64,000 bases of DNA from Paraphotobacterium marinum (lineage in GTDB: Bacteria; Pseudomonadota; Gammaproteobacteria; Enterobacterales; Vibrionaceae): positions 1,097,950 through 1,161,949 of the forward strand of contig NZ_CP022356.1 of the NCBI RefSeq assembly GCF_002216855.1, written 5' to 3'. Numbering within the stretch: the first letter of the stretch is position 1; each line of letters opens with the position of its first letter. Below, in pieces: positions 56,216 to 64,000 of the stretch. The translations under genes were made by a program, and so were the position numbers. The notes under the pieces are model-generated. The model made no database searches. It had not been told where the DNA came from and worked only from the letters and a program-made list of their open reading frames with translations.

Positions 56216-56234
56216 GCAAATGATAATCATTATC
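56216..56234. promoter_or_regulatory. Fur box
   Basis: GCAAATGATAATCATTATC matches the 19-base Fur consensus (GATAATGATAATCATTATC) at 17 of 19 positions. It lies in the divergent region, 41 bases before the methyltransferase start on the minus strand and about 87 bases before the thiF-like start on the plus strand. The closer gene is the likelier target. Confidence 0.85.
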
Positions 56235-56320
56235 AAGTATTTTTTTTAAAATTTGTATTTATTTTTTTAATGAAATTAAGTTAGTATGAATATATATAAC
56301 TTATAAAATTGAAAATTTTA

Positions 56321-57427
56321 ATGAAACTATCAAAAGAAGAAGAGCAACTCTATCAAAGACATTTTTCACTGAATGAAATTGGAAAAAAGGGACAGTTAAA
56401 ATTAAAGGGAGCAAAAATATTAGTTGTTGGTGCTGGAGGTTTAGGTTGTCCAGTTATTCAATATTTAGTCTCCGCAGGTGTGGGCAATATAGGAATAATC
56501 GATGATGATAGAGTCAGTTTCTCTAACTTGCAGAGACAATTCTTATTCAACGTTAATGATGTTGGTAAATTTAAAATTGATGTGATCAAGAGTAAAATGG
56601 AACTTCATAACCCCTATGTTACGATCAAAACAATTCATAATAAATTTAATCAAAATAATGGTCTCGAATTGGTTAGAGATTATGATTTGGTTATTGATGC
56701 AACGGATAACTTTGAAACAAAATATTTAATCAATGATGCGTGCTTTTATTCAGACAAAACATTGGTTTCGGCTTCAATTGATGGTTTTAAGGGGCAACTT
56801 GCTGTATTTAACGCTTTTCCTTACAAAGAAACAGTAAATTATAGGGATATATTTCCAAATATACCCGCAGAAGGTGAGTGTAATACTTGTGCTGAAAATG
56901 GTGTCATTGGTGCTTTGCCAGGTATTTTAGGTACAATGCAAGTAAATGAAGCTATAAAAATAATATTAAATATTGGAAAACCACTTAAAAATAAGATTTT
57001 GTTTATTGATTTACTCGAAATGCAGTTTCAAAAATACAATATTGAAATTGATCCTGATAATATTTTAAGAGCGAATAAGTCAGATCGTATTGAATTAAAA
57101 ACTGAAATCAAAGAATTTTTATCGCAGGAGGAAGCATTTTTAATTTCCTATCAAGAGTTAAAGGAAATTGATTTATCTCGGGAAAACATTCTACTAGTTG
57201 ATGTGCGTAATTCATCTGAGTTTGAAAAGTTTAATATTGGTGGTATCAATATTCCCTTAGATGAATTAAAAAATGAACAATATCATTTTCAGGAATTTAA
57301 AAAAGTTATCTTTTATTGTCAAACCGGTATGCGAAGTTATCAAGCGGTTCAAGAAATCAGAAATAATTTACCAAATTTAACAAATAAAATTCTAAGTCTT
57401 CGTGATGGAATAAAAAATCTGCAATAA
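56321..57427 (+). CDS. thiF: ThiF/MoeB-like adenylyltransferase with C-terminal rhodanese domain
   Basis: A 368-residue two-domain protein. The E1-like domain (about 1-235) has the ATP motif VVGAGGLGCPV and the arginine/Asp blocks (DDDRVSFSNLQRQFLF, DLVIDATDNFETKYLIND). One CxxC (CNTC, about residue 186) is present, but a second CxxC, usual in this family for zinc, was not found. The rhodanese domain (about 275-368) has the loop CQTGMRS. It would adenylate the ThiS tail and pass sulfur to it. The chosen start is ATG 56321, in preference to a TTG at 56309. It lies upstream of the TPP riboswitch, so is outside its control. Confidence 0.84.
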   Translation: MKLSKEEEQLYQRHFSLNEIGKKGQLKLKGAKILVVGAGGLGCPVIQYLVSAGVGNIGIIDDDRVSFSNLQRQFLFNVNDVGKFKIDVIKSKMELHNPYVTIKTIHNKFNQNNGLELVRDYDLVIDATDNFETKYLINDACFYSDKTLVSASIDGFKGQLAVFNAFPYKETVNYRDIFPNIPAEGECNTCAENGVIGALPGILGTMQVNEAIKIILNIGKPLKNKILFIDLLEMQFQKYNIEIDPDNILRANKSDRIELKTEIKEFLSQEEAFLISYQELKEIDLSRENILLVDVRNSSEFEKFNIGGINIPLDELKNEQYHFQEFKKVIFYCQTGMRSYQAVQEIRNNLPNLTNKILSLRDGIKNLQ

Positions 57428-57479
57428 ACAATGTTGTCAACTTGACAATTTTTTAATTAATCGTTATTGTCGATATATG

Positions 57480-57553
57480 ATTTAGGGGTGCTAATGTAGC
57501 TGAGAATTACCCTTTGAACCTGAATTGGTTAAAACCAACGTAGGAAAAATCAA
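57480..57553 (+). ncRNA. TPP riboswitch aptamer
   Basis: The thi-box core is clear: GGGGTGC at 57487-57493, CTGAGA at 57502-57507, and ACCCTTTGAACCTGA, then CGTAGG (57541-57546) close to the end. Closing stem P1 is formed by GATTT with AAATC. It precedes thiO. Downstream, AAAAATCAATCC (57547-57558) can pair with GGATTTGGTTTTT (57587-57599), a candidate expression-platform terminator that shares the P1 3' strand. Confidence 0.92.
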
Positions 57554-57604
57554 TCCACCCTCCGTAATACTGAATTATCTCAATGGATTTGGTTTTTCTT
57601 ATTT

Positions 57605-58681
57605 ATGAATGAGATTAAAATGAAATCAATTGGAATTATAGGTGCGGGTTTGATGGGCCGAGTTGTTGCAATAAATGCCATCAATAACGGTTATCAAACG
57701 ACCTTATTTGAAAAAAAAGATTTGTCTATTCTCGATAGTGCTAGTCGCACTGCAGCCGGAATGATCTCTCCTATTGCAGAAGTTGAAAATGAGAGCCCAA
57801 AATTTTATGAATGGGGGAAATACTCTCTTTCGAGATGGAGTGATATCTGCTCACAAATCAATATGAAAGATGGTTTCTATAGAAATGGAAGCCTTTTAGT
57901 TTCTTTCAAACAAGATCAAGCCTCCTTTGATGATTTTGATAGAGAGGTCAACTCAAAACTTCAGTTATCCAAAGATGAATTTTTGTATCTAAATTCTACT
58001 GATTTATCCAATATTGAACCCCAACTCAACTCTGAATTTTCTAATGGAATTTTTTTACCTAATGAAGCTCACATTTGTTGTGATACTTTCATTCAGCATA
58101 GTACGACCTTTTTAAAAAATAATCTCTATAATCTTTTTGAAAAAGTTGAAGCTTATTCTGAGAACGATGAATATATTCATTGTGCAGGTCAAAACTTTAA
58201 CTTTGATTGGATCGTCGATTGCAGGGGATTAGCGGCACAAAATAATATTGAAAACCTTCATGGTATTCGTGGGGAAACAATTCATTTACATTGTAAAGAT
58301 GTATGTTTAAATCGTCCCGTTAGGCTTATGCACCCAAGATATCAGATATATATCGTTCCAAGAAAAGATCATAAATTTGTTATTGGAGCAACATCAATAA
58401 TATCTGAAGATTTTTCGAATATTTCAGTCCAATCAACATTAGAATTGTTATCAGCAGCTTATAGTGTTTCTCCCTCTTTTGCAGAAGCTAGGATTTTAGA
58501 AGCGAGAGTAAATTGTCGACCAACGTTATCTCATCATATGCCCACTATTCAACGGCGACATCAAACAATTTATGTCAATGGGCTTTATCGTCATGGATAC
58601 TTATTGGCTCCTTTTTTGGGAGACCAATTATTTGATATTATTAGAACAGGTACAAGCAAATTATATGAAAATTATCATTAA
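57605..58681 (+). CDS. thiO: Glycine oxidase ThiO
   Basis: A 358-residue FAD-dependent oxidase of the DAO family. The dinucleotide fold starts IGIIGAGLMGRVVAINA; FLPNEAHICCDTFIQHS, HGIRGETI, LMHPRYQIYIVPRKDHKFVIGAT and the C-terminal INVNGLYRHGYLLAP-type segment (YVNGLYRHGYLLAP) match ThiO. It oxidises glycine to the imine dehydroglycine used by ThiG in thiazole synthesis. The first ATG (57605) adds five residues; ATG at 57620 has a weak GAG site. It is the first gene controlled by the riboswitch and overlaps thiS by 17 bases. Confidence 0.9.
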   Translation: MNEIKMKSIGIIGAGLMGRVVAINAINNGYQTTLFEKKDLSILDSASRTAAGMISPIAEVENESPKFYEWGKYSLSRWSDICSQINMKDGFYRNGSLLVSFKQDQASFDDFDREVNSKLQLSKDEFLYLNSTDLSNIEPQLNSEFSNGIFLPNEAHICCDTFIQHSTTFLKNNLYNLFEKVEAYSENDEYIHCAGQNFNFDWIVDCRGLAAQNNIENLHGIRGETIHLHCKDVCLNRPVRLMHPRYQIYIVPRKDHKFVIGATSIISEDFSNISVQSTLELLSAAYSVSPSFAEARILEARVNCRPTLSHHMPTIQRRHQTIYVNGLYRHGYLLAPFLGDQLFDIIRTGTSKLYENYH

Positions 58682-58862
58682 TGGAAAAACAAAAACAATT
58701 GAGCATCAATTGAGTGTAAAGCAATTTATGGATAGCTATTCGAGTAGCTTAAGTGTTGCCGTTGCAATAAACCAAAACTTTATACCAAGATCCCAGTATC
58801 ATTGCACGACAATCGAAGAAGGTGATAATGTAGAAATATTATCCCCAATGCAAGGGGGATAA
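58665..58862 (+). CDS. thiS: Sulfur carrier protein ThiS
   Basis: A 65-residue ubiquitin-fold protein: MKIIINGKTKTIEHQLSVKQF at the start and the required C-terminal GG (SPMQGG). The tail is adenylated by ThiF and carries the thiocarboxylate used by ThiG. A longer upstream frame (from 58572) is an out-of-frame extension inside thiO and is not used. It overlaps the end of thiO by 17 bases; the thiG start is 4 bases after its stop. Confidence 0.93.
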   Translation: MKIIINGKTKTIEHQLSVKQFMDSYSSSLSVAVAINQNFIPRSQYHCTTIEEGDNVEILSPMQGG

Positions 58863-58866
58863 TAAA

Positions 58867-59663
58867 ATGGATATTCAAAATAATAACCTTAAAATTTATG
58901 ATAAATCTTTTGAAAATAGATTAATCTTAGGAACAGCTTTGTATCCAAATTTAGATATTATGAAAGATTCTATCATTGAGTCAAAGACCAATTTGGTAAC
59001 GGTGTCACTAAGAAGAGAATCAAATCAAATAAAAAATGGAAATTTTTTTGGGAATGTATTAAGGAATTAAATGTAGATGTTCTTCCAAATACAGCTGGTT
59101 GCTATACAGCAAAGGAGGCTATTTTAACTGCTCAAATGGCTAGAGAGGTTTTTAATACTAATTTGGTTAAATTAGAGGTTATTTGTAATAGTTATAATCT
59201 TCAACCCAACATACCTGAACTATTAAAAGCAACTGAAGAACTGATTCAATTAGGTTTTAAAGTCTTGCCATATTGTACAGATGATAGTTCAATTTGTGCG
59301 AAATTAATTGAACTTGGTTGTAAGGTTATTATGCCTTTGGCTGCTCCAATAGGCACAGGAAAAGGTTTATTAAATGCTTATCAATTTAAAATGATTAGAG
59401 AGCAATTTTCTGAAGTAACTATCATTATTGATGCAGGCATTGGGAGACCATCACATGCTTGCCAGGCTATGGAACTTGGTGCTGATGGTATCATGTTGAA
59501 CACTGCAGTTGCTAAATCCTTAGATCCGATAATGATGGCAAAAGCGTTTAATTTTAGTATTCAGGCCGGAAATATGGCTTACAAAGCAAAGATGATGAAT
59601 GAAAAAGAAATAGCGTCACCCAGCACCCCGGTTGTTGGCAAACCATTTTGGCATCAAGTGTAA
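58867..59663 (+). CDS. thiG: Thiazole synthase ThiG, frame broken by one missing base
   Basis: Two frames form one 265-residue TIM-barrel enzyme when one T is added to the seven-T run 59043-59049 (GNFFWECIKELNVDVLPNTAGC). The Schiff-base Lys is K102 (VKLEVI), and PNTAGCYTAKEA, AAPIGTGKGL and DAGIGRPSHACQAMELGADG are conserved. ThiG makes the thiazole ring from deoxyxylulose phosphate, dehydroglycine and ThiS-thiocarboxylate. The stop overlaps the thiE ATG (TAATG). Since thiamine genes around it are intact, an assembly error is likelier than loss. Confidence 0.9.
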
Positions 59664-60286
59664 TGAAGCAGTTTAAAAAGTTAATAACTGAAAGTTTAAA
59701 GGTATATCCAATTGTTGATAGAGCTCATAAACTTAAACAGTTTGAAAACTCAAAAATTAAGACAGTGCAGCTTAGGGTAAAAGATTTAGAGGATGAGGCT
59801 TTAAATCATGAAATTGAACAGGCCGTATACCTATCAAAGCAGTACAGGTTACAGTTATTTGTCAATGATTATTGGGAAAAAGCAATACAATTTAAGTCAT
59901 TTGGAGTACATCTAGGCCAAGAAGATCTCGAAAAAGCAAATTTAGAATTAATTTTGTATCATGATATAGCTCTAGGCATCAGTACACATGTAAATTCTAA
60001 TTTAAATATTTTAGAGGAAATCACTCCTAGTTATATTGCTTTGGGGCCAATTTATAAAACCACTTCAAAACAATCAAAATATGATCCTAGAGGTCTAAAG
60101 ATGATCAGTGAATGGAAAGAACAAATTAGTTCACCCTTAATCGCAATTGGAGGCATTACACAACAAAATATAAAAAATATTTTTGATGCTGGTGCAGATG
60201 GTGTAGCTTTCATCTCTTTACTCAAAAATATAGATAATTTGGAGGATTTTCTTAAACAGATCGACTGTTCGAATGAAAAGTTTTAA
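59663..60286 (+). CDS. thiE: Thiamine-phosphate synthase ThiE
   Basis: A 207-residue TIM-barrel enzyme. VYPIVDRAHKLKQF, QLRVKDL, LFVNDYWEKAIQFKSFGVHLGQEDL, GISTHVNSN, YIALGPIYKTTSK and IAIGGITQQNIKNIFDAGADGVAFIS are the ThiE blocks. It joins the thiazole and pyrimidine halves into thiamine phosphate. The start is ATG 59663, overlapping the thiG stop; a frame from 59648 inside thiG is rejected. It is the last gene of the operon; thiC and thiD are not in the window. Confidence 0.9.
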   Translation: MKQFKKLITESLKVYPIVDRAHKLKQFENSKIKTVQLRVKDLEDEALNHEIEQAVYLSKQYRLQLFVNDYWEKAIQFKSFGVHLGQEDLEKANLELILYHDIALGISTHVNSNLNILEEITPSYIALGPIYKTTSKQSKYDPRGLKMISEWKEQISSPLIAIGGITQQNIKNIFDAGADGVAFISLLKNIDNLEDFLKQIDCSNEKF

Positions 60287-60510
60287 AAAGGATAAAAATA
60301 ATAACTTAATATAAGAATGCCAATCAGTATGAGATAAAACTTTGTTATAATTTGATCTAATGTTTTCATAAATTTCCCAAAATTATTTGCACACTGTCCA
60401 TAATAAATTGGTTGTCTTAAATCATGTCATAGAAAGGTCAATAAAAAGTAATAATAGTGTAAGAGTCAAATTTGTTATACAATTGAAATTATTTTTTGCA
60501 AGGAATACAT

Positions 60511-61068
60511 ATGTTAAGGATTATTTTTTTAGGAATTTTTCTTGTATCTTCCTATTCTTATGGCTCTAGTTTTGAAGATGTAATTAAAAAAGCACGTTCT
60601 AATAATGATGATGCACAACTTCAAGTTGCTAAAGATTATTTTTATGGACACGGAGTAAAGAAAAATTACAAAAAAGCTTTATTTTGGTTTGAAATTTTAG
60701 CCAAGAAATCAAATGCTGATGCAGAATATTATTTGGGAAAGATGTATGATGATGGTTTAGGTGTTCGCAGTAGTGCATCAAAAGCTTTGTACTGGTATAC
60801 AATCTCAAGTAATCAAAATAATGCCTACGCGGAAGAATCACTTGGTGATCTGTATCTTTCTGGTATGGGAGTGCCTAACAATCAGCTAACAGCATACACC
60901 TGGTTTCGTTTGTCCTTAATTAATGGCTTTAAAAATCAAAGTTTGTTAAACAAAATACATTTGTTAGAAAATGAGTTACCAGCAAACTCTATTGCTTATG
61001 TTAATCAAAAGCTCAAACATTTAAATCGATATAATGAAAAACATAATTATGATTTTATTTTTGCCTAA
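60511..61068 (+). CDS. Secreted Sel1-repeat (TPR-like) protein
   Basis: A 185-residue exported protein; signal peptide MLRIIFLGIFLVSSYSYGS. Three Sel1-like repeats cover the middle: AQLQVAKDYFYGHGVKKNYK, AEYYLGKMYDDGLGVRSSAS and AEESLGDLYLSGMGVPNNQL, each with the A..LG..Y..G.GV pattern. The C-terminal 45 residues lack repeats. Sel1 proteins mediate protein contacts, often in the periplasm, and are common in host-associated bacteria. AAGGA lies 6 bases before ATG 60511, which sets the start. Confidence 0.87.
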   Translation: MLRIIFLGIFLVSSYSYGSSFEDVIKKARSNNDDAQLQVAKDYFYGHGVKKNYKKALFWFEILAKKSNADAEYYLGKMYDDGLGVRSSASKALYWYTISSNQNNAYAEESLGDLYLSGMGVPNNQLTAYTWFRLSLINGFKNQSLLNKIHLLENELPANSIAYVNQKLKHLNRYNEKHNYDFIFA

Positions 61069-61159
61069 ACTTATGAATTATTCTTAATATGATTTTTGTT
61101 TTGCAAATTGATACAAATGAGTAAATTGTTCTAGTTTAATTTATGCTCAAAATTTTTAT

Positions 61160-61194
61160 AACCTCATAAAATTTAATCATTTTATGAGGTTTTC
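61160..61194 (+). terminator. Terminator after the Sel1-repeat gene
   Basis: Perfect 13-bp stem (AACCTCATAAAAT / ATTTTATGAGGTT) with a 6-base loop followed by TTC. Confidence 0.85.
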
Positions 61195-61261
61195 TATTAT
61201 TGGCATTAATTATGCTTAAAACGGTATTGTCAGAATTACGACATTACTTTAAGGATAATTT

Positions 61262-64000
61262 ATGTGCCTTCAAAACTTACTAAATGCTTTCAGAAAAATT
61301 TTAATAGTAATTTTTTGTACATCATTTCTATACGGTTGCGGTGACAGTAACACATTCAAAGAGCAAGATAGCCAACCAGCAGCTCAGGAACAACCGGTTT
61401 CCAATGATCCTGAGCCTGATGCAGACTCAGCCCCAGATAGTGATTCTCCTAATAATGATCTTGATACTGATTCAAGTGGTGATGATAACTCTAGTGTTTT
61501 TTTGGGTTCTGGAAATGATAATGATAATGATGATGATAATGATGATGATAATGATGGGGTTAGTAATAATAACGATGAATGTCCTAATACATTGAGTGGA
61601 GTGGAAGTTGCTTCAGATGGATGCGCAGATTCAGATGGAGATGGTTCATCAGATAATAAAGATGATGATGATGATAATGATGGCGTCAATGATGATGATG
61701 ATGCTTGTGACAATACGGTTGCAGGTGCTACTGACTTTGACGGTGATGGTTGTGATGATGCCAACGATGACGATGATGATAACGATGGCGTGAATGACGG
61801 TGATGATGACTGTGACAACACAGTGACGGGCGCAGCTGACTTTGATAATGATGGTTGTGATGATGCCAACGATGATGATGATGATAACGATGGCGTGAAT
61901 GACGATGATGACGCTTGTGACAATACGGTATTAGGTGCGACTGATTTTGATAAAGATGGTTGTGATGATGCTAACGATGATGATGATGATAACGATGGCG
62001 TGAATGACGATGATGACGCTTGTGACAATACGGTATTAGGTGCGACTGATTTTGATAAAGATGGTTGTGATGATGCCAACGATGACGATGATGACAACGA
62101 TGGTGTCAATGATGGTGATGATGCTTGTGACAACACAGAGTTAGGTGCAACCGACTTTGATAATGACGGTTGTGATGATGCCAACGATGACGATGATGAT
62201 AACGATGGTGTCAATGATGGCAATGATGCTTGTGATGATACTACACTGGGTGCACTTGATACCGATGGTGATGGTTGTGATGATGCCAACGACGATGATG
62301 ATGATAACGATGGTGTGAATGACGAAAATGACAAGTGTCCCAATACACCTATAAATGAGCCTGACTTAGATCAAGATGGCTGCGGTGATGAAACACAAGA
62401 TGATGACAGCGATGGCGATGGTGTAGATGACAGTAATGATGATTGTCCAAATACACCATCTGGTGCAACTGACTTTGATAATGACGGTTGTGATGATGCC
62501 AACGATGACGATGATGACAACGATGGTGTGAACGACGATGATGATGATTGTGACAACACAGAGATAGGCGCAACGGATTTCGATAATGACGGTTGTGATG
62601 ATGCTAATGATGATGATGATGACAACGATGGTGTCAATGACGATGCAGATTCCTGTGATGATACAGTTTTAGGTGCAACTGACTTTGACAGTGATGGTTG
62701 TGATGATGCCAACGATGATGATGATGATAACGATGGTGTCAATGACGATGATGATGCTTGTGATGATACACCTCTGAATACTAATGTTGCTGATAATGGT
62801 TGTACAGACACTGATGACGATGGTGTGGATGATGACGCAGATGCTTGTGACGACACAGTTTTAGGCGCAACGGATTTTGATAATGACGGTTGCGATGATG
62901 CCAACGATGATGATGATGATAACGATGGTGTGGATGATGACGCAGATACCTGTGATGATACACCTTTGAACACTAATGTTGCTGACAATGGTTGTACTGA
63001 CACTGATGATGATGGTGTAGATGATGATGCGGATGCTTGTGATGATACAGTCGCAGGCGCAGCTGACTTTGATAATGATGGTTGTGATGATGCCAACGAT
63101 GATGATGATGATAATGATGGTGTCAATGACGACGAAGATGCCTGTGATGATACAGTGACGGGCGCAGCTGACTTTGACAGTGATGGTTGTGATGATGCCA
63201 ACGATGATGATGATGATAACGATGGTGTCAATGACGATGATGATGCTTGTGATGATACACCTCTGAATACTAATGTTGCTGATAATGGTTGTACAGACAC
63301 TGATGACGATGGTGTGGATGATGACGCAGATGCTTGTGACGACACAGTTTTAGGCGCAACGGATTTTGATAATGACGGTTGCGATGATGCCAACGATGAT
63401 GATGATGATAACGATGGTGTGGATGATGACGCAGATACCTGTGATGATACACCTTTGAACACTAATGTTGCTGACAATGGTTGTACTGACACTGATGATG
63501 ATGGTGTAGATGATGATGCGGATGCTTGTGATGATACAGTCGCAGGCGCAGCTGACTTTGATAATGATGGTTGTGATGATGCCAACGATGATGATGATGA
63601 TAATGATGGTGTCAATGACGACGAAGATGCCTGTGATGATACAGTGACGGGCGCAGCTGACTTTGACGGCGATGGTTGTGACGATGCCAATGATGATGAT
63701 GATGACAATGATGGCGTCAATGATGACGACGATGATTGTGATGACACGACATTAGATGCCACTGATACAGACAATGATGGTTGTGATGATGTCAACGATG
63801 ATGATGATGATAACGATGGTGTGAATGACGACGATGATAAGTGTCCTAATACGCCAGAAAATGAGCCTGATTTAGATCAAGATGGATGCGGTGATGATAC
63901 GCAAGATGATGATACAGATGGCGATGGTGTGGATGACAGTAATGATAATTGTCCGGACACTCCTTCTGGTGCCACTGATTTTGATAATGACGGTTGTGAT
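61262..64000 (+). CDS. Large Asp-rich lipoprotein of thrombospondin type 3-like calcium repeats (3' end outside window)
   Basis: Open from ATG 61262 to the window edge, 913 codons with no stop. AAGGA precedes the ATG. The signal peptide ends in SFLYGC, a lipobox with the lipidated Cys at 22. After a Pro/Asp/Ser-rich linker (about 30-95), repeats of about 35 residues follow (DDDDDNDGVNDDDDACDNTV..., with DxDxDG-type loops and two Cys per unit), like thrombospondin type 3 calcium-binding repeats. A 489-bp block is duplicated (62681-63169 and 63170-63658). It should be a surface-anchored, calcium-stiffened rod; its tip is outside the window. Serine-rich frames on the minus strand are shadows of the repeats. 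Confidence 0.9.
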   Translation, partial: MCLQNLLNAFRKILIVIFCTSFLYGCGDSNTFKEQDSQPAAQEQPVSNDPEPDADSAPDSDSPNNDLDTDSSGDDNSSVFLGSGNDNDNDDDNDDDNDGVSNNNDECPNTLSGVEVASDGCADSDGDGSSDNKDDDDDNDGVNDDDDACDNTVAGATDFDGDGCDDANDDDDDNDGVNDGDDDCDNTVTGAADFDNDGCDDANDDDDDNDGVNDDDDACDNTVLGATDFDKDGCDDANDDDDDNDGVNDDDDACDNTVLGATDFDKDGCDDANDDDDDNDGVNDGDDACDNTELGATDFDNDGCDDANDDDDDNDGVNDGNDACDDTTLGALDTDGDGCDDANDDDDDNDGVNDENDKCPNTPINEPDLDQDGCGDETQDDDSDGDGVDDSNDDCPNTPSGATDFDNDGCDDANDDDDDNDGVNDDDDDCDNTEIGATDFDNDGCDDANDDDDDNDGVNDDADSCDDTVLGATDFDSDGCDDANDDDDDNDGVNDDDDACDDTPLNTNVADNGCTDTDDDGVDDDADACDDTVLGATDFDNDGCDDANDDDDDNDGVDDDADTCDDTPLNTNVADNGCTDTDDDGVDDDADACDDTVAGAADFDNDGCDDANDDDDDNDGVNDDEDACDDTVTGAADFDSDGCDDANDDDDDNDGVNDDDDACDDTPLNTNVADNGCTDTDDDGVDDDADACDDTVLGATDFDNDGCDDANDDDDDNDGVDDDADTCDDTPLNTNVADNGCTDTDDDGVDDDADACDDTVAGAADFDNDGCDDANDDDDDNDGVNDDEDACDDTVTGAADFDGDGCDDANDDDDDNDGVNDDDDDCDDTTLDATDTDNDGCDDVNDDDDDNDGVNDDDDKCPNTPENEPDLDQDGCGDDTQDDDTDGDGVDDSNDNCPDTPSGATDFDNDGCD
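62681..63658 (+). repeat. Tandem duplication of a 489-bp unit inside the calcium-repeat gene
   Basis: The block starting GACTTTGACAGTGATGG at 62681 recurs at 63170, and as far as I compared the two copies base by base they agree; they then diverge after 63667. The unit is 163 codons, so the frame is kept. It includes two atypical short repeats with TNVADNGC. The near-identity points to a recent event. Confidence 0.85.

Noticed and set aside
58572..58664. Longer ThiS starting inside thiO
   Set aside because: The extra 31 residues are an out-of-frame read of thiO; ThiS is about 65 residues and starts at 58665.
61384..63795. Long serine-rich and His/Arg-rich frames on the minus strand
   Set aside because: They are shadows of the plus-strand GAT/GAC-rich repeats: the opposite strand reads Ser (TCA) or His (CAT). 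They lack start sites and the plus frame has a signal peptide and ribosome-binding site.
1..64000. tRNA, rRNA or tmRNA genes
   Set aside because: No T-loop (GGTTCGA-type) with flanking stems or rRNA-like stretch was noticed; a covariance-model scan would be decisive.

Overview
The window is AT-rich DNA (well under 40% G+C by eye) from a bacterial chromosome, almost certainly a gammaproteobacterium. It has UbiC, a Haemophilus/Vibrio-type peroxiredoxin-glutaredoxin fusion beside OxyR, an LpxL-type lipid A acyltransferase, SlyB-like and beta-barrel outer-membrane proteins, and a Fur box. The low G+C, thiamine set, fucose permease and many small secreted proteins point towards the Francisella/Fastidiosibacter/Piscirickettsia neighbourhood. 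That placement is inference; no rRNA or tRNA gene is present to settle it.

Layout. 0.5-13.8 kb: envelope and housekeeping genes (SlyB-like lipoprotein, LysR, three beta-barrel proteins, lipid A acyltransferase, UbiC, SDR reductase, a frameshifted SgrR-type regulator, NhaD, a 2OG-Fe(II) oxygenase, an MFS transporter, two paralogous 100-residue proteins). 14.5-23.9 kb: a compact one-strand type IV secretion operon of IncP Trb type (pilin, VirB3, VirB4, two VirB8-like proteins, VirB9, VirB10, VirB6, TraF-like pilin peptidase, VirB11). No coupling ATPase, relaxase, VirB1 or VirB5 is beside it. 23.9-38 kb: archaeal/eukaryal-type ProRS, fucose permease plus sugar dehydrogenase, a beta-helix lipoprotein, a LysO-like exporter, DedA, M14 carboxypeptidase, a secreted acetolactate-decarboxylase-like protein without zinc ligands, GuaC, SPFH/NfeD. 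38-42.7 kb: an oxygenase/aconitase-like/RraA cassette with a divergent LysR gene. 42.7-56.2 kb: esterase, LysR, HIT protein, metzincin protease with a small secreted partner, a Trp/Cys-containing secreted protein, a 1.1 kb gene-free stretch with a TIR-like element, the Prx-Grx/flavoreductase/OxyR module, an HDAC-like protein, two tiny cationic secreted proteins, and a Fur-box methyltransferase. 56.3-60.3 kb: thiamine thiazole genes (thiF-rhodanese, TPP riboswitch, thiO, thiS, thiG, thiE). 60.5-64 kb: a Sel1 protein, then a large Asp-rich lipoprotein of thrombospondin-type-3-like repeats that runs off the right edge.

A striking technical pattern: six otherwise good genes (SgrR-like, a 100-residue protein, beta-helix lipoprotein, M14 peptidase, flavin disulfide reductase, thiG), and probably a seventh small membrane protein, are each broken by exactly one missing base in an A or T run. 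In every case adding one base restores a family-length protein. This looks more like homopolymer undercalling than gene decay.

The strongest candidates for something new are the orphan Trb-type secretion operon, the oxygenase/aconitase-like/RraA cassette, the zinc-less acetolactate-decarboxylase-fold secreted protein, and the calcium-repeat lipoprotein with a 489-bp internal duplication.
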